NCBI GenBank assembly: GCA_016795365.1 | Contig: JAEUHN010000024.1 | Location: 1-59,321 of the forward strand | Source of the DNA: Verrucomicrobiaceae bacterium | Lineage (GTDB): Bacteria; Verrucomicrobiota; Verrucomicrobiia; Verrucomicrobiales; Verrucomicrobiaceae | Reading direction: 5' to 3' | DNA: 59,321 nucleotides | Shown here: positions 26,298-35,593 of the stretch, piece after piece | Position numbering within the stretch: the stretch's first letter is position 1 | How the letters are laid out: each line of letters begins with the position of its first letter | Position numbers and translations under genes: made by a program | Notes under the pieces: generated by a model | Told to the model about the DNA's origin: nothing | The model's input: only the letters and a program-made list of their open reading frames with translations | Databases searched by the model: none

Positions 26298-27839
26298 ATG
26301 AGTGCGCGTCATCGCCATGCCAGCGAGATGACATTGATTGATCAACTTCTCGCTGAGCAACAACAACTCACTGCCGTGGAGCGGTTCAGTGCATTGCACG
26401 AGCGCGGGCATGTCCAAGAGCGCTATTCCGCGCTGCTGCCCGCCACGCCACCAGGACCGGGCGAGCAGTATGCCTTTGAAGTAAACCTGGATGCCTGCAC
26501 CGGATGCAAGGCCTGTGTGGCAGCATGTCATTCGTTGAATGGACTGGATGCGACCGAGTCGTTCCGTGATGTCGGTTTGCTGATCGGTGATGGCTATCAA
26601 CAAACGGTGACCACGGCCTGCCATCACTGCGAGGACCCGGCCTGCGCGAATGGTTGCCCGGTGCAGGCTTATGAGAAGGACGCGGACACTGGCATCGTGA
26701 AACACCTGGATGACCAGTGCATCGGCTGCCAATACTGCATGTTGAAGTGTCCGTATGAAGTGCCGAAGTGGAACGATCGCCTGGGCATCGTGCGCAAATG
26801 CGACATGTGCGCGCAACGCCTCGCGGTCGGTGAAGCGCCAGCCTGCGTGCAGGCCTGTCCGACGAGTGCGATTCGGATCGTGAAGCGTAGGACAGGCATC
26901 CTGCCTGTCACGAGTGCGGCGGGCATTCTGCCCGACGTCGGCGGGTTAGAAACCCGCCGCACCGGTGACAGGCAGAATGCCTGTCCTACCAGTCTCCTAC
27001 CCGACACCATCACGTCCACCTACACGCAGCCGACGACGACCTACAGCAGCTCGCGCTCCATGCCAGCCGATGCGCGTGCGGCAGATCGGGACGTGTTGCG
27101 CGTGCAGCCCACGCACTGGCCGCTGGTGCTGATGCTGGTGCTGACACAACTCAGTGTCGGCCTGATGATCGGCGCGATCTGGCACGTTGGATTGCTTTGG
27201 ACTGCGAGTGGTGCGTTGTTCGCGGGGCTGGGCGTGAGCGTTTTGCATCTGGGCCGACCGCTCGGCGCCTGGCGGTTCTTCTTGGGGCTGAGGAAGTCGT
27301 GGATGAGCCGGGAGATTCTGGCGTTCTCGGTGCTCGCGGGCTCGGCGTTGGGTTCGTTTGTTTTGGTTCCCGTCACGCTTAGCGCCGTCTTGGGACTCGT
27401 TGCGGTGTTCACCTCGGCGATGATTTACATCGACACGCAACGCGCATGGTGGAGCGGTGCTCGGATCAGCGTGAGCTTCTTTGGCACGGTGGCAAAGCTC
27501 GGTGCCTCGGGCACGGCGGCGATCACGGGCGATGCGGTCTTCACGACGGTGGCGTTGCTGAGCGGCGCGCTTTTCTGGCTTGCTGAGACGCGGGTGCAAC
27601 GGGGCTGCGACAAATCTCTGCGCGTGGTGACGGCGAAGCTCAGCGGCATCGCGATGGCGAAGCGCGTGCTCGCCGTCACGGCGATGGTTTGTCAGGCCAT
27701 GGCACTGGCGTTTCCTGCGTGGGCTTGGGTGCTGGGATCTGCGGCGTTTGCTTGCAGCCTCATCGCTTGTGTGTGCGAGCGGGTCATCTTTTTCAAAGCG
27801 GTGGATGCACCGAAGATGCCGGGAGGGCTGACGGCATGA
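26298..27839 (+). CDS. Ferredoxin (DmsB-like) fused to DmsC-like membrane anchor
   Basis: This 513-residue protein has four [4Fe-4S] motifs in the DmsB/NrfC style in residues about 65-190 ([37 protein letters not shown], then CDMCAQR..CVQACP). After a linker, about eight membrane helices (about 270-505) resemble the DmsC anchor, including [12 protein letters not shown]. Fusing the Fe-S subunit to the quinol-oxidising anchor is unusual, and this protein would pass electrons from the membrane to the nitrate reductase encoded next. A palindromic element (26887-26989) forms part of the linker (about 197-231). The stop overlaps the next start as ATGA. Whether the electron source is quinol is inferred. 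Confidence 0.87.
   Translation: MSARHRHASEMTLIDQLLAEQQQLTAVERFSALHERGHVQERYSALLPATPPGPGEQYAFEVNLDACTGCKACVAACHSLNGLDATESFRDVGLLIGDGYQQTVTTACHHCEDPACANGCPVQAYEKDADTGIVKHLDDQCIGCQYCMLKCPYEVPKWNDRLGIVRKCDMCAQRLAVGEAPACVQACPTSAIRIVKRRTGILPVTSAAGILPDVGGLETRRTGDRQNACPTSLLPDTITSTYTQPTTTYSSSRSMPADARAADRDVLRVQPTHWPLVLMLVLTQLSVGLMIGAIWHVGLLWTASGALFAGLGVSVLHLGRPLGAWRFFLGLRKSWMSREILAFSVLAGSALGSFVLVPVTLSAVLGLVAVFTSAMIYIDTQRAWWSGARISVSFFGTVAKLGASGTAAITGDAVFTTVALLSGALFWLAETRVQRGCDKSLRVVTAKLSGIAMAKRVLAVTAMVCQAMALAFPAWAWVLGSAAFACSLIACVCERVIFFKAVDAPKMPGGLTA
26887..26989. repeat. Palindromic element in the Fe-S/anchor linker
   Basis: Outer hairpins GACAGGC..GCCTGTC occur at 26890-26909 and 26967-26985, flanked by GTAG and CTAC, around inner GCGGGCA/TGCCCG and GCGGGTT/AACCCGC stems. 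It is the same family as 23119-23230 with a different centre and is translated in frame as peptides such as [16 protein letters not shown]. Confidence 0.92.
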
Positions 27840-30268
27840 GTGCGGAGCATCTTGGACTGCGGCAGCCTGCTGCCGCTTTCTTGAGCCAGCCTGCTGGCGC
27901 GAACTCCGCACTGAAACCTTCATCGCCATGTGCTTCGCCTGCGCGCATGCGAGACGGCAGTGCATCGTCAGAAGACGGAGACGCCAGCAGGGCTGGCTCG
28001 GAAAAGCGGCAGCAGGGGGCCGCAGGCCAAGGTGGCTTTGCCACTCTGCTTCGCTCCTCCGATGGTCCGCTGACGCAGCAACTCGGACACACATCGACGC
28101 CGCTCGGCAATCTGCCGGCATCGCTCGTGCCCACGGCAACGACGAGCATGGTGTGCGGCTTCTGTGCGACGGGTTGCTCGTTGAAGATTCATCTGCGTGA
28201 TGGCGAAGCGATCAACCTGAGCGCGAACGAAGACTACCCGGTGAATCTCGGCATGGCTTGCCCAAAGGGCTGGGAGGCGCTGACGCCACTCGATGCGCCG
28301 GATCGCGGAACGACTCCGCTTTGGAATGGCAAGCCGGTGTGCTGGAGCACGGCATCGCAAACCTTTGTGCAGCGCATGAAGGCGATCATTGCGGAGCATG
28401 GACCCGAGTCGGTTGCGGTGCTGAGCACGGGGCAGATCGTCACCGAGGAGATGGCGTTTCTCGGTGCATTCGCGAAGTTCGGCATGGGCATTCGCCACAT
28501 CGACAGCAACACGCGGCAGTGCATGGCCACGGCGGCGACGGCTTACAAGCAGTCGTTTGGCTTCGATGCGCCTCCGTTCACGTATGCGGACTTCGAGGAG
28601 TCGGACGTGCTCGTGTTCATCGGCGCGAACCCGTGCATCGCGCATCCGATCATGTGGCAGCGCGTGATGATGAACCAGCGTTCGCCGAAGATCGTCGTCG
28701 TTGATCCTCGGCGCACCGAGACCGCGATGGCAGCGACGCATCACTACGCGATCAAGCCGAAGAGCGACCTCACCTTTCTGTATGGGCTCGCGAACCTCGT
28801 GATCGAGCGCGGTGCGGTGGATGATGAGTTCATCGCGAAGAGCACGAGCGGCTACGAAGCGTTCGCAGAGTTCGTGAAGGCGTTCGATGTCGAACGTGTG
28901 AGCCGTGAGTCGGGGATCAGCGTGGCCCAGCTTCGCGAGTTCGCTGACCTAATCGCGAGCAAGAAGCGCGTGTCGTTCTGGTGGACGATGGGTGTCAATC
29001 AAGGGCACGAGAGCACACGCACCGCACAGGCGATCATCAATCTCGCGTTGATGACGGGCAACATCGGCAAGCCCGGCACAGGCGCGAACAGCATTACGGG
29101 CCAGTGCAACGCGATGGGCTCGCGTTTGTTCGCGAATGCGACCTCGCTCATCGGTGGGCACGATCCCGCGAAGCCTGAGCATCGTGCGAAGGTGGCGGGC
29201 ATCCTGGGCATCGAGGAGTCGCTCATCCATCCTGAGCTGGGCCTTGCCTACGACCAGATCATGGAACGCGTGGCCGATGGTCGCATCAAGGCGCTGTGGG
29301 TGCTGGCGACGAACACGTCGCACTCGTGGATTGACAGCGAGGCTGCGAACCGTGCGCTGGAGAAGCTGGAGTTCCTCTGCGTGCAGGACATGTATCCCAC
29401 GACGGACACAGCGAAGCGCGCGCATCTGTATTTGCCTGCCGCGGGCTGGGGCGAGAAGGAGGGCTCGTTCATCAATGCGGAGCGACGCATCGGCCTCGTG
29501 AAGAAAGTGAAGCGCGCGCCGGGACAATCATTGAGTGATTTCAATATTTTGCGGCTGCTTGCGAGTGCGTGGGGCTGCGGCGAGACGTTTGCGAAGTGGT
29601 CGTCACCGGAGGCGGTGTTTGAGTTGATGAAGCAGCTCAGCCAAGGGCAGCCATGCGACATCACGGGGATCGAGGGGTATGAGATGATCGAGCGCGAGGG
29701 CGGGGTGCAGTGGCCTAGAGTAGCCCAGTTGCGCCGCAACTGGACTGCGATGCCCGATGAAGAACGGAGTGAGGAGACGTTCGCCAGTTGCGGCGCAACT
29801 GGACTACTTTCTGAGCGCCGCTTGTTCGAAGACGGTGTCTTCTTCCACGAGGATGGTCGGGCGAAGTTCCTCTTCGATGCGCCGCGCGAGATGCCGGAGA
29901 TGCCGTCGGAAGAGTTTCCGCTGGTGCTGCTTTCGGGACGCGGCACATCGGCGCAGTGGCACACGAACACGCGCACGGGGAAGTCCGAGGTGTTGAAGAG
30001 GCTGCACCCGGCGCAGTGCTATGTCGAAATTCATCCTGACGATGCGCAGGCGCTGGGCATTGCGGCTCAGCAACGGGTGCAGGTGGCTTCACGGCGGTCT
30101 GCGATCGAAGCAACGGCGGTGCTGACCAGCACGGTGCAGCGGGGGAATGTCTTCATGCCGATGCACTATGATGAGGTGAACAAGCTCACGTTCGCAGCCT
30201 TCGATCCGCATTCGCGACAGCCGAGCTACAAGGCGTGCGCAGTGAGAGTCTCGATCGTTGGCAACTGA
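27836..30268 (+). CDS. nasA: Molybdopterin assimilatory nitrate reductase catalytic subunit
   Basis: This 810-residue enzyme reduces nitrate to nitrite at a bis-MGD molybdenum site. The N-terminal [4Fe-4S] motif is CGFCATGC-x27-C (Cys107, 110, 114, 142), and the conserved NTRQCMATA (Cys229) fits the Cys molybdenum ligand of NasA/NapA-type enzymes. The C-terminal molybdopterin-binding domain begins near residue 690 ([18 protein letters not shown]). The only start in good position is ATG 27836, overlapping the previous stop as ATGA. As a result roughly residues 2-70 are encoded by the second copy of a 204-bp palindromic element. Another element (29719-29808) is translated before the C-terminal domain. 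No twin-arginine signal is present, so a cytoplasmic enzyme is likely. Confidence 0.88.
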   Translation: MSAEHLGLRQPAAAFLSQPAGANSALKPSSPCASPARMRDGSASSEDGDASRAGSEKRQQGAAGQGGFATLLRSSDGPLTQQLGHTSTPLGNLPASLVPTATTSMVCGFCATGCSLKIHLRDGEAINLSANEDYPVNLGMACPKGWEALTPLDAPDRGTTPLWNGKPVCWSTASQTFVQRMKAIIAEHGPESVAVLSTGQIVTEEMAFLGAFAKFGMGIRHIDSNTRQCMATAATAYKQSFGFDAPPFTYADFEESDVLVFIGANPCIAHPIMWQRVMMNQRSPKIVVVDPRRTETAMAATHHYAIKPKSDLTFLYGLANLVIERGAVDDEFIAKSTSGYEAFAEFVKAFDVERVSRESGISVAQLREFADLIASKKRVSFWWTMGVNQGHESTRTAQAIINLALMTGNIGKPGTGANSITGQCNAMGSRLFANATSLIGGHDPAKPEHRAKVAGILGIEESLIHPELGLAYDQIMERVADGRIKALWVLATNTSHSWIDSEAANRALEKLEFLCVQDMYPTTDTAKRAHLYLPAAGWGEKEGSFINAERRIGLVKKVKRAPGQSLSDFNILRLLASAWGCGETFAKWSSPEAVFELMKQLSQGQPCDITGIEGYEMIEREGGVQWPRVAQLRRNWTAMPDEERSEETFASCGATGLLSERRLFEDGVFFHEDGRAKFLFDAPREMPEMPSEEFPLVLLSGRGTSAQWHTNTRTGKSEVLKRLHPAQCYVEIHPDDAQALGIAAQQRVQVASRRSAIEATAVLTSTVQRGNVFMPMHYDEVNKLTFAAFDPHSRQPSYKACAVRVSIVGN
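27840..28044. repeat. ~205-bp palindromic element, copy 2 (nitrate reductase N-terminus)
   Basis: Arms 27851-27899 and 27982-28032 are inverted copies of the same terminal sequence as copy 1. It starts immediately after the ATGA junction of the nitrate reductase gene and is open in that frame throughout. The encoded peptide shares [24 protein letters not shown] and SRAGS with the frame through copy 1. Confidence 0.92.
29719..29808. repeat. Palindromic CAGTTGCGCCGCAACTG element in nasA
   Basis: Two copies of a self-complementary 17-mer, CAGTTGCGCCGCAACTG and CAGTTGCGGCGCAACTG, lie in inverted orientation at about 29726-29742 and 29785-29801, flanked by AGTAG and CTACT. The element is translated in frame just before the C-terminal molybdopterin domain. 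Confidence 0.9.
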
Positions 30269-30316
30269 GGAAGAAGAGACACGAAAGCCGGATGGCTTGG
30301 TCGCGTTCTAGAGGAC

Positions 30317-31723
30317 ATGATCACAGGCACTGAGTTCTTGGATGTTTCTCGTCGCGACTTCTTCCGCAAGTCGGGGCTCACGCTGGGCACGGCCGCGCTT
30401 GGGTCTTTGCTGGAGCGAGAGTCTTTCGGAGCGATGCGGCCTCACTTTGCGCCGAAGGCGAAGCACGTCATCTACCTGCACATGATTGGCGCGGCATCGC
30501 AGCTTGATCTGTTCGACTACAAGCCGGTGCTGCAGCAGCATGATGGCCAGAAGTGCCCGGACGAGCTGCTCAAGGGCAAGCGCTTTGCCTTCATCGGCGG
30601 CGAGATGACTCTGGCGGGCACGGAGTTCAAGTTCCAGAAACACGGCCAGAGCGGCGCGGAGCTGAGCGAGCTGCTGCCGCACCTCGGCACGGTGGCGGAC
30701 GACATTTGCATCGTGAAGTCGCTGCACACGAACGAGATCAATCACGCACCGGCGCAGATGTTCCTGCACACCGGCTTTGGTCGCGGCGGACGGCCCAGCA
30801 TGGGTGCGTGGCTGACGTATGGCCTGGGCAGCGACAACGCTGACCTGCCTGCCTACGTCGTGCTGCTTAGTGGTCCGCCCGGCGGCGCGGGCTCGACGTT
30901 GTGGAGCACGGGCTTCCTGCCCAGCGTTTACCAGGGCATCCAGTTCCGCAGCAGTGGCGAGCCGGTGCTGTTCCTGAACAATCCGAAGGAGCAGAGCGCG
31001 AAGGATCGTCGCCGTGTGCTGGATGCCGTGCGCGAGCTCAATCAGGCGCAATTCAACACTGTGGGCGATCCCGAGATCACCACGCGCATCAGCCAGTATG
31101 AAATGGCGTATCGCATGCAGACCAGTGTGCCCGGCTTGATGGACATCACGCAGGAAAGCAAGGCCACGCTGGACATGTATGGCGCGGAGCCGGGCAAGGC
31201 ATCGTTCGCGAACAACTGTTTGCTTGCTCGTCGTCTGGTCGAGCGCGGCGTGCGCTTCGTGCAGCTCTTCGATTCCGACTGGGATCATCACGGCGGACTG
31301 AAGCAACGCCTCACCGCGAAAGCGAAGGACGTGGATCAAGCGATGGCTGCGCTCGTGCGCGACTTGAAGCAACGCGGCCTGCTCGATGAGACGCTGATCA
31401 TCTGGGGCAGCGAGTTCGGTCGCACGCCGCTGCGTCAGGGCATCGACGGCAATGGCACGAAGACCAGTCCTGGCCGCGATCATCACAAGGACGCCTACAC
31501 CATGTGGCTCGCGGGTGGCGGCATCAAGCCCGGCATCACGTATGGCAAGACGGATGAACTTGGCTTCGACATCGCGGAGAATCAGGTCCACACGCACGAC
31601 CTGAACGCGACGGTGCTGCATTTGCTGGGCATCGATCACGAGCGTCTCACGTATCGCTATCAAGGTCGTGACTATCGCCTCACGGACATCCACGGCGAGC
31701 TGGTGCCGGGAATCATGGCTTAG
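30317..31723 (+). CDS. DUF1501 protein
   Basis: This 468-residue protein has a twin-arginine-like start ([19 protein letters not shown]), the family core [16 protein letters not shown] (about residues 55-70), [11 protein letters not shown], and the C-terminal GSEFGRTP...[15 protein letters not shown] and [18 protein letters not shown]1501 is a sulfatase-like fold of the alkaline phosphatase superfamily, usually exported and co-encoded with DUF1549/DUF1553. Here it has no adjacent partner and follows the nitrate reductase after 48 bp. The reaction it catalyses is not established. Confidence 0.88.
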   Translation: MITGTEFLDVSRRDFFRKSGLTLGTAALGSLLERESFGAMRPHFAPKAKHVIYLHMIGAASQLDLFDYKPVLQQHDGQKCPDELLKGKRFAFIGGEMTLAGTEFKFQKHGQSGAELSELLPHLGTVADDICIVKSLHTNEINHAPAQMFLHTGFGRGGRPSMGAWLTYGLGSDNADLPAYVVLLSGPPGGAGSTLWSTGFLPSVYQGIQFRSSGEPVLFLNNPKEQSAKDRRRVLDAVRELNQAQFNTVGDPEITTRISQYEMAYRMQTSVPGLMDITQESKATLDMYGAEPGKASFANNCLLARRLVERGVRFVQLFDSDWDHHGGLKQRLTAKAKDVDQAMAALVRDLKQRGLLDETLIIWGSEFGRTPLRQGIDGNGTKTSPGRDHHKDAYTMWLAGGGIKPGITYGKTDELGFDIAENQVHTHDLNATVLHLLGIDHERLTYRYQGRDYRLTDIHGELVPGIMA

Positions 31724-31873
31724 CAGAATGCTGAAAAACGGATGGGTCGCAACTTCGGGCGGGGCAGCACAATCTGCTTCGTTCGCTGGTTGGCGTTAGA
31801 TCAAAGGTAGCGGCTGAACCATTGGCCTCGCATCTCTTGTGGCCGCGCTCCGAATCTGCTGACGCAGCCGATT

Positions 31874-33382
31874 TTAGAAGTCCAGGTAGATTTCAGCGCG
31901 ACGATTGCGCGAGCGTCCTTCAGGATCGTCGGTGCCATCGGCTTTCTGATTGGGGCTGATGGGGGCTGACTTGCCGAGGCCTTCAGTGACCACCTGTTCG
32001 GGCGACACGCCGAGGGCGGCGAGCTTGAGTTTCACGGAGAGGGCACGCGCGGTCGAAAGCTTGATGTTGTAGTCGTCCGCGCCTTTGGCGTCGGTATGGC
32101 CCGCGATGCGCAGCTTGCGCGAAGGGTTTGCTTTGAGGAGGCCTGCCACGATGTCGAGCTGCTTCTGAGCGCGCGGATGCAATTCGGCCTGGTCATACTC
32201 GAAGTAGAGCGCCAGCGATTCGCCTCCGCGTGGATTGGCCACGATCGGAGTGTAGGGCACGCCGAGCTTGCCCGCGCCTTTGGCGAAGGAGCCCAGCAAG
32301 TCAGACAGGTTGAGGCCGCTGATGATCCACGGGCTGGTTTCATTCACACGCTGCATTTCGAGGCCAAACTCGGTGGCCTGCTGCAGCTTCTCGCTCTGCA
32401 CCTGAGCGATCACCCAGGCATTGAGCGGACCGGCCGTGGTCATGATGAGAGGCTTGCTGGGCTTGAGGATGTAGTCGCCCTCCTCAAACACGATGCACAG
32501 ACCTGCGAGCTTTTGATTGGGCACCTTCGTCGCGTCGGTGAGTTTTTGCGCGGCACCGAAATCCTGATGCAAAAGGGCATCCACAAACACATGGGCAACG
32601 GTCAGTGCGTCAGGTTCGGTGGCGACCGTGAACAGCGCTGGGCCTTTCATCGGGGCTCCTGGGGCAGCATTGCCAGGAGACGCAGGTGGCGCGCCGGCTG
32701 GTGGCGTGGTGCCGGATGGCGCTGCTGGCGTGGCGGCTGCCATGGATGCGACTGCGGCCTGGAGTTCCTTGGGCAGGACGAACTGCTGGATCTTCCACCC
32801 TGTCTTCGGATCGCGGATCACATCGAGTTGCATCGAGAGCGAGGGCGCGGTTTCGCCAGGCTTGATCAGCGGAATGGAGAGTCGAGTGGCGTCCCCGGCC
32901 TGGCCGAGGATCTGCACTTTGTCGTCGGGGCCAATCTTGAACCCCATGCCCTTGGTGATCTTTTCGAGCACCGCAGCCGCAGCGGCGGTGCGCGTGGGAT
33001 CACCTGCACCTGCCATCTCGGCTGCTTGCCCGATGTCGCCCGAGGCGAGGGCGCGAGCGATCTGGGCCCCGAGATCAACCGGACGGGCGAAGCCAAAGGT
33101 GCTGGAGGCTGGGGATTTCGGAGCGGGCGGTGGAGTAGAGGGTGCAGCCTTGGTAGGTGCCGGGGTGGTCGTGCTGGCGGTCGTCGGTGGACTCGACATC
33201 GCGGGGGTCGAGGCAGGCGCCGTCATCTGGGGCTTCGGCGCGCCTTGTGGCTGACTTTGGGCCGTCGGCAGATGCTTGCGGGTGAAGAGGAAGAATACCG
33301 CCGCACTGAGCGCCAGCGCCGCAACGATGATGATCACGGGCGTGAGGCTATTGCCTGCGGGACGGAAAAATGGCTTTTTCAT
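31874..33382 (-). CDS. OmpA-like peptidoglycan-binding lipid-envelope protein
   Basis: I chose the Met at 33382, which starts MKKPFFRPAGNS and a membrane segment (about residues 14-35, LTPVIIIVAALALSAAVFFL). A long Pro/Thr/Ala linker (about 40-95) follows, then two unidentified alpha/beta domains, and a C-terminal OmpA domain with HTDAKGADDYNIKLSTARA and the end RSRNRRAEIYLDF. That domain binds peptidoglycan. The protein is therefore an inner-membrane anchored, wall-binding protein rather than an outer-membrane OmpA barrel. It converges with the DUF1501 gene across 150 bp with no clear terminator. Confidence 0.82.
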   Translation of the reverse strand: MKKPFFRPAGNSLTPVIIIVAALALSAAVFFLFTRKHLPTAQSQPQGAPKPQMTAPASTPAMSSPPTTASTTTPAPTKAAPSTPPPAPKSPASSTFGFARPVDLGAQIARALASGDIGQAAEMAGAGDPTRTAAAAAVLEKITKGMGFKIGPDDKVQILGQAGDATRLSIPLIKPGETAPSLSMQLDVIRDPKTGWKIQQFVLPKELQAAVASMAAATPAAPSGTTPPAGAPPASPGNAAPGAPMKGPALFTVATEPDALTVAHVFVDALLHQDFGAAQKLTDATKVPNQKLAGLCIVFEEGDYILKPSKPLIMTTAGPLNAWVIAQVQSEKLQQATEFGLEMQRVNETSPWIISGLNLSDLLGSFAKGAGKLGVPYTPIVANPRGGESLALYFEYDQAELHPRAQKQLDIVAGLLKANPSRKLRIAGHTDAKGADDYNIKLSTARALSVKLKLAALGVSPEQVVTEGLGKSAPISPNQKADGTDDPEGRSRNRRAEIYLDF

Positions 33383-33558
33383 GGCGAAAGTCGGGCGACT
33401 CAGGAAAGCAGACAGCTTGCCATCACTGACAGGCGAGTGCCAAGCCCATTTCCTCAGAAACGCATTCCCTTCGCCGCCATTCATGCGGCCTACTTTGCGT
33501 TTGCTCCGCGCCGCGCGCGCTGCCTATGGTGAGCGGTCCATTTTCATTCCCATCCACC

Positions 33559-35043
33559 ATGTATTTCCTCGGCATCGACAGCGGCACGCAGAGTTCCAAG
33601 GCCATCGTCCTCGACCTTGAATCAGGCAAAATCATCGCCGACGCGCAGGCGAAGTATGACCTCATCGACGGCCTGCCACCCGGCCATCTGGAGCAGCATC
33701 CGCAGACCTGGATCGACGCCATCGACGAATGCGTGACCGTCTGCGTGCAGAAGCTGGGCGACAAAGCGAAGCTCATCAGAGGCATCGGCGTCAGCGGCCA
33801 GCAGCACGGCCTTGTGGTGCTCGATGCGAACGATAAACCCGTGCGCCCGGCCAAGCTCTGGTGCGACACCAGCACCCAGGCACAGTGCGGCGAGATCGCT
33901 CACGAGTTCGGCGGCCAGCCCGGCTGCATTCACCTCGCAGGCAATGCCATCCTGCCTGGCTACACCGTCCCCAAGGTGCTATGGCTGAAGCAGAACGAGC
34001 CCGACAACTTCGCCAAGACCAAGTCCATCCTGCTGCCGCATGATTACATCAACTTCTGGCTCAGCGGCGTGAAGCGCATGGAATACGGCGACGCCTCTGG
34101 CATGGGCATCCTCAACGTGCGCACGCGCCAGTGGAGCAAGGAGATCATCGACTTCATCGACCCACGCGTGCATGAGATGCTGCCGCCGCTCGGCTCGTCG
34201 AACGTGGCGCACGGCACGATTCGTCGCGAGCTGGCCACCAAGTGGGGCCTCAGCTATGACGTCATCATCAGCGCTGGCGGCGGTGACAACATGATGGGTG
34301 CGATCGGCACTGGCAATGTGAAGCCCGGCTGCATCACCGCGAGCTTCGGCACCAGCGGCACTCTTTACGGCGTCTCCGACAAACCCGTCATTGATGGCCA
34401 GGGCGAAGTCGCCGCGTTCTGCGACAGCACGGATCAATGGCTGCCGCTCGTCTGCACGATGAACGTCACCGTCGTCACCGAGCAGGTGTGCGAGATGTTC
34501 CGCTGGAATCATCAGCAGCTCGAGATGGCCGTGAAGTCGGCACCTGTCGGCGCGGATGGCGTGATCTTTCTCCCGTATCTCAATGGCGAGCGCACCCCGA
34601 ACCTGCCCAGCGGCACCGGCGTTCTGCACGGCCTGCGCCCCACGAACATGACGCCGCCGAACATCGCGCGTGCGGCGGTGGAAGGTGCGACGCTGGGCCT
34701 CGCGTATGGCCTGCGTCGCTTCCGCGAACTTGGCATGAACCCGAGCGAGATCCGTCTCACCGGCGGCGGCAGCAAGAGCGCCACCTGGCGCCAGATCGCT
34801 GCCGATTGCTTCAACGCCGAAGTCGTCACCCTCAGCACCAGCGAAGGTGCCGCTCTCGGAGCCGCCATCCAGGCCGCACACGTCGCCACGCAGCAGAGCT
34901 ACGACTCGCTCTGCGCCAAGCTCGTCGATCTCGACGAGTCCACTCGCTGCCAGCCGAATGCTGAGAACGCCGCGCACTACGCGACACAACTTGATCGTCA
35001 GATGGAACTGACCGGGCGCTTGCAGCAGACGGGGTGGCTGTGA
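33559..35043 (+). CDS. xylB: Xylulokinase
   Basis: This 494-residue FGGY-family sugar kinase phosphorylates xylulose. It has the N-terminal phosphate loop MYFLGIDSGTQSSKAIVLD, SGQQHGLVVLD (about residues 77-87), the HDYINFWLSG region, GGGDNMMGAIGTG and the C-terminal ATP motif RLTGGGSKSATWRQIAAD (about 399-416). ATG 33559 starts cleanly at the kinase fold; an upstream in-frame start is not supported. No xylose isomerase gene is adjacent. Other FGGY substrates such as ribulose or gluconate cannot be excluded by motif alone, but similarity to xylulokinase is strongest. Confidence 0.9.
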   Translation: MYFLGIDSGTQSSKAIVLDLESGKIIADAQAKYDLIDGLPPGHLEQHPQTWIDAIDECVTVCVQKLGDKAKLIRGIGVSGQQHGLVVLDANDKPVRPAKLWCDTSTQAQCGEIAHEFGGQPGCIHLAGNAILPGYTVPKVLWLKQNEPDNFAKTKSILLPHDYINFWLSGVKRMEYGDASGMGILNVRTRQWSKEIIDFIDPRVHEMLPPLGSSNVAHGTIRRELATKWGLSYDVIISAGGGDNMMGAIGTGNVKPGCITASFGTSGTLYGVSDKPVIDGQGEVAAFCDSTDQWLPLVCTMNVTVVTEQVCEMFRWNHQQLEMAVKSAPVGADGVIFLPYLNGERTPNLPSGTGVLHGLRPTNMTPPNIARAAVEGATLGLAYGLRRFRELGMNPSEIRLTGGGSKSATWRQIAADCFNAEVVTLSTSEGAALGAAIQAAHVATQQSYDSLCAKLVDLDESTRCQPNAENAAHYATQLDRQMELTGRLQQTGWL

Positions 35044-35079
35044 TGTCAATCAGCACCGCTAACTAGCTTGGGCTCTCGT

Positions 35080-35592
35080 ATGAACGACTTCACCAAAGAT
35101 CTAATCGAGAGACTGCGCTCCATCACCTATGATCCAGTCGTCGCTTCAGATGAATTGCTCTCTGCTGAGGAGGTGCTGAGGAAGTTCAGCTATCCATCCA
35201 TTGAGTCTCAGATTGAAGAACTCAACGAGGGATCCATCGAGCTGGAGGATGCTGATGCGATTCAGAGTGAGTTACTGCGGCTTTTAACACTCTGCAGTGA
35301 CAGTAGCCCTGCGCGGCCGCAGATCCTCTGGGCACTGGCAAAGTTGCAGACCAAAGACTTGGAACCGCTGTTTTGGACGCATTTGGAGAAAAGCATGAGC
35401 CTTTATCGTTATGCCGCTCACTACCTCGCCCAGTGTGTTTATGCGCTGCACGACTGTGGAGCAGTGTTGCCAAGGGTGGAAAGCGCCGAAGGGCCGGTTT
35501 TCGACGCAGCCAACCTGATCAGGCAGGCTGAGCTTGCATTGATTGGGCGGCACCTAAAGGAGTTGGATAATCGCCGAAGCAAACAAGCATAG
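35080..35592 (+). CDS. Hypothetical alpha-helical protein
   Basis: This 170-residue protein starts at ATG 35080. It is mostly helical, with an acidic first half (EEVLRKFSYPSIESQIEEL) and a middle that reads like HEAT-type repeats (RPQILWALAKLQTKDLEPLF). Its codon use and lower GC content differ a little from its neighbours. It lies 36 bp after xylB and 1 bp before the acyltransferase gene, so it may be co-transcribed. I do not recognise the family. Confidence 0.6.
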   Translation: MNDFTKDLIERLRSITYDPVVASDELLSAEEVLRKFSYPSIESQIEELNEGSIELEDADAIQSELLRLLTLCSDSSPARPQILWALAKLQTKDLEPLFWTHLEKSMSLYRYAAHYLAQCVYALHDCGAVLPRVESAEGPVFDAANLIRQAELALIGRHLKELDNRRSKQA

Positions 35593-35593
35593 C

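Noticed and set aside
26048..26341. Short protein in the nirA-anchor gap
   Set aside because: The frame is open because the palindromic element is open in several frames; it has no start context and runs into the next gene.
27689..27835. Upstream extension of nasA before the ATG at 27836
   Set aside because: It lies inside the Fe-S/anchor gene in another frame; the ATGA overlap at 27836 is the natural start.
22567..30268. Reading the repeat insertions as frameshifts or pseudogenes
   Set aside because: All downstream catalytic motifs stay in frame with no stop codons, so the genes appear intact.
31724..31873. Terminator between the convergent DUF1501 and OmpA-like genes
   Set aside because: Only weak short stems (GGCC pairs) and no T-run on either strand.
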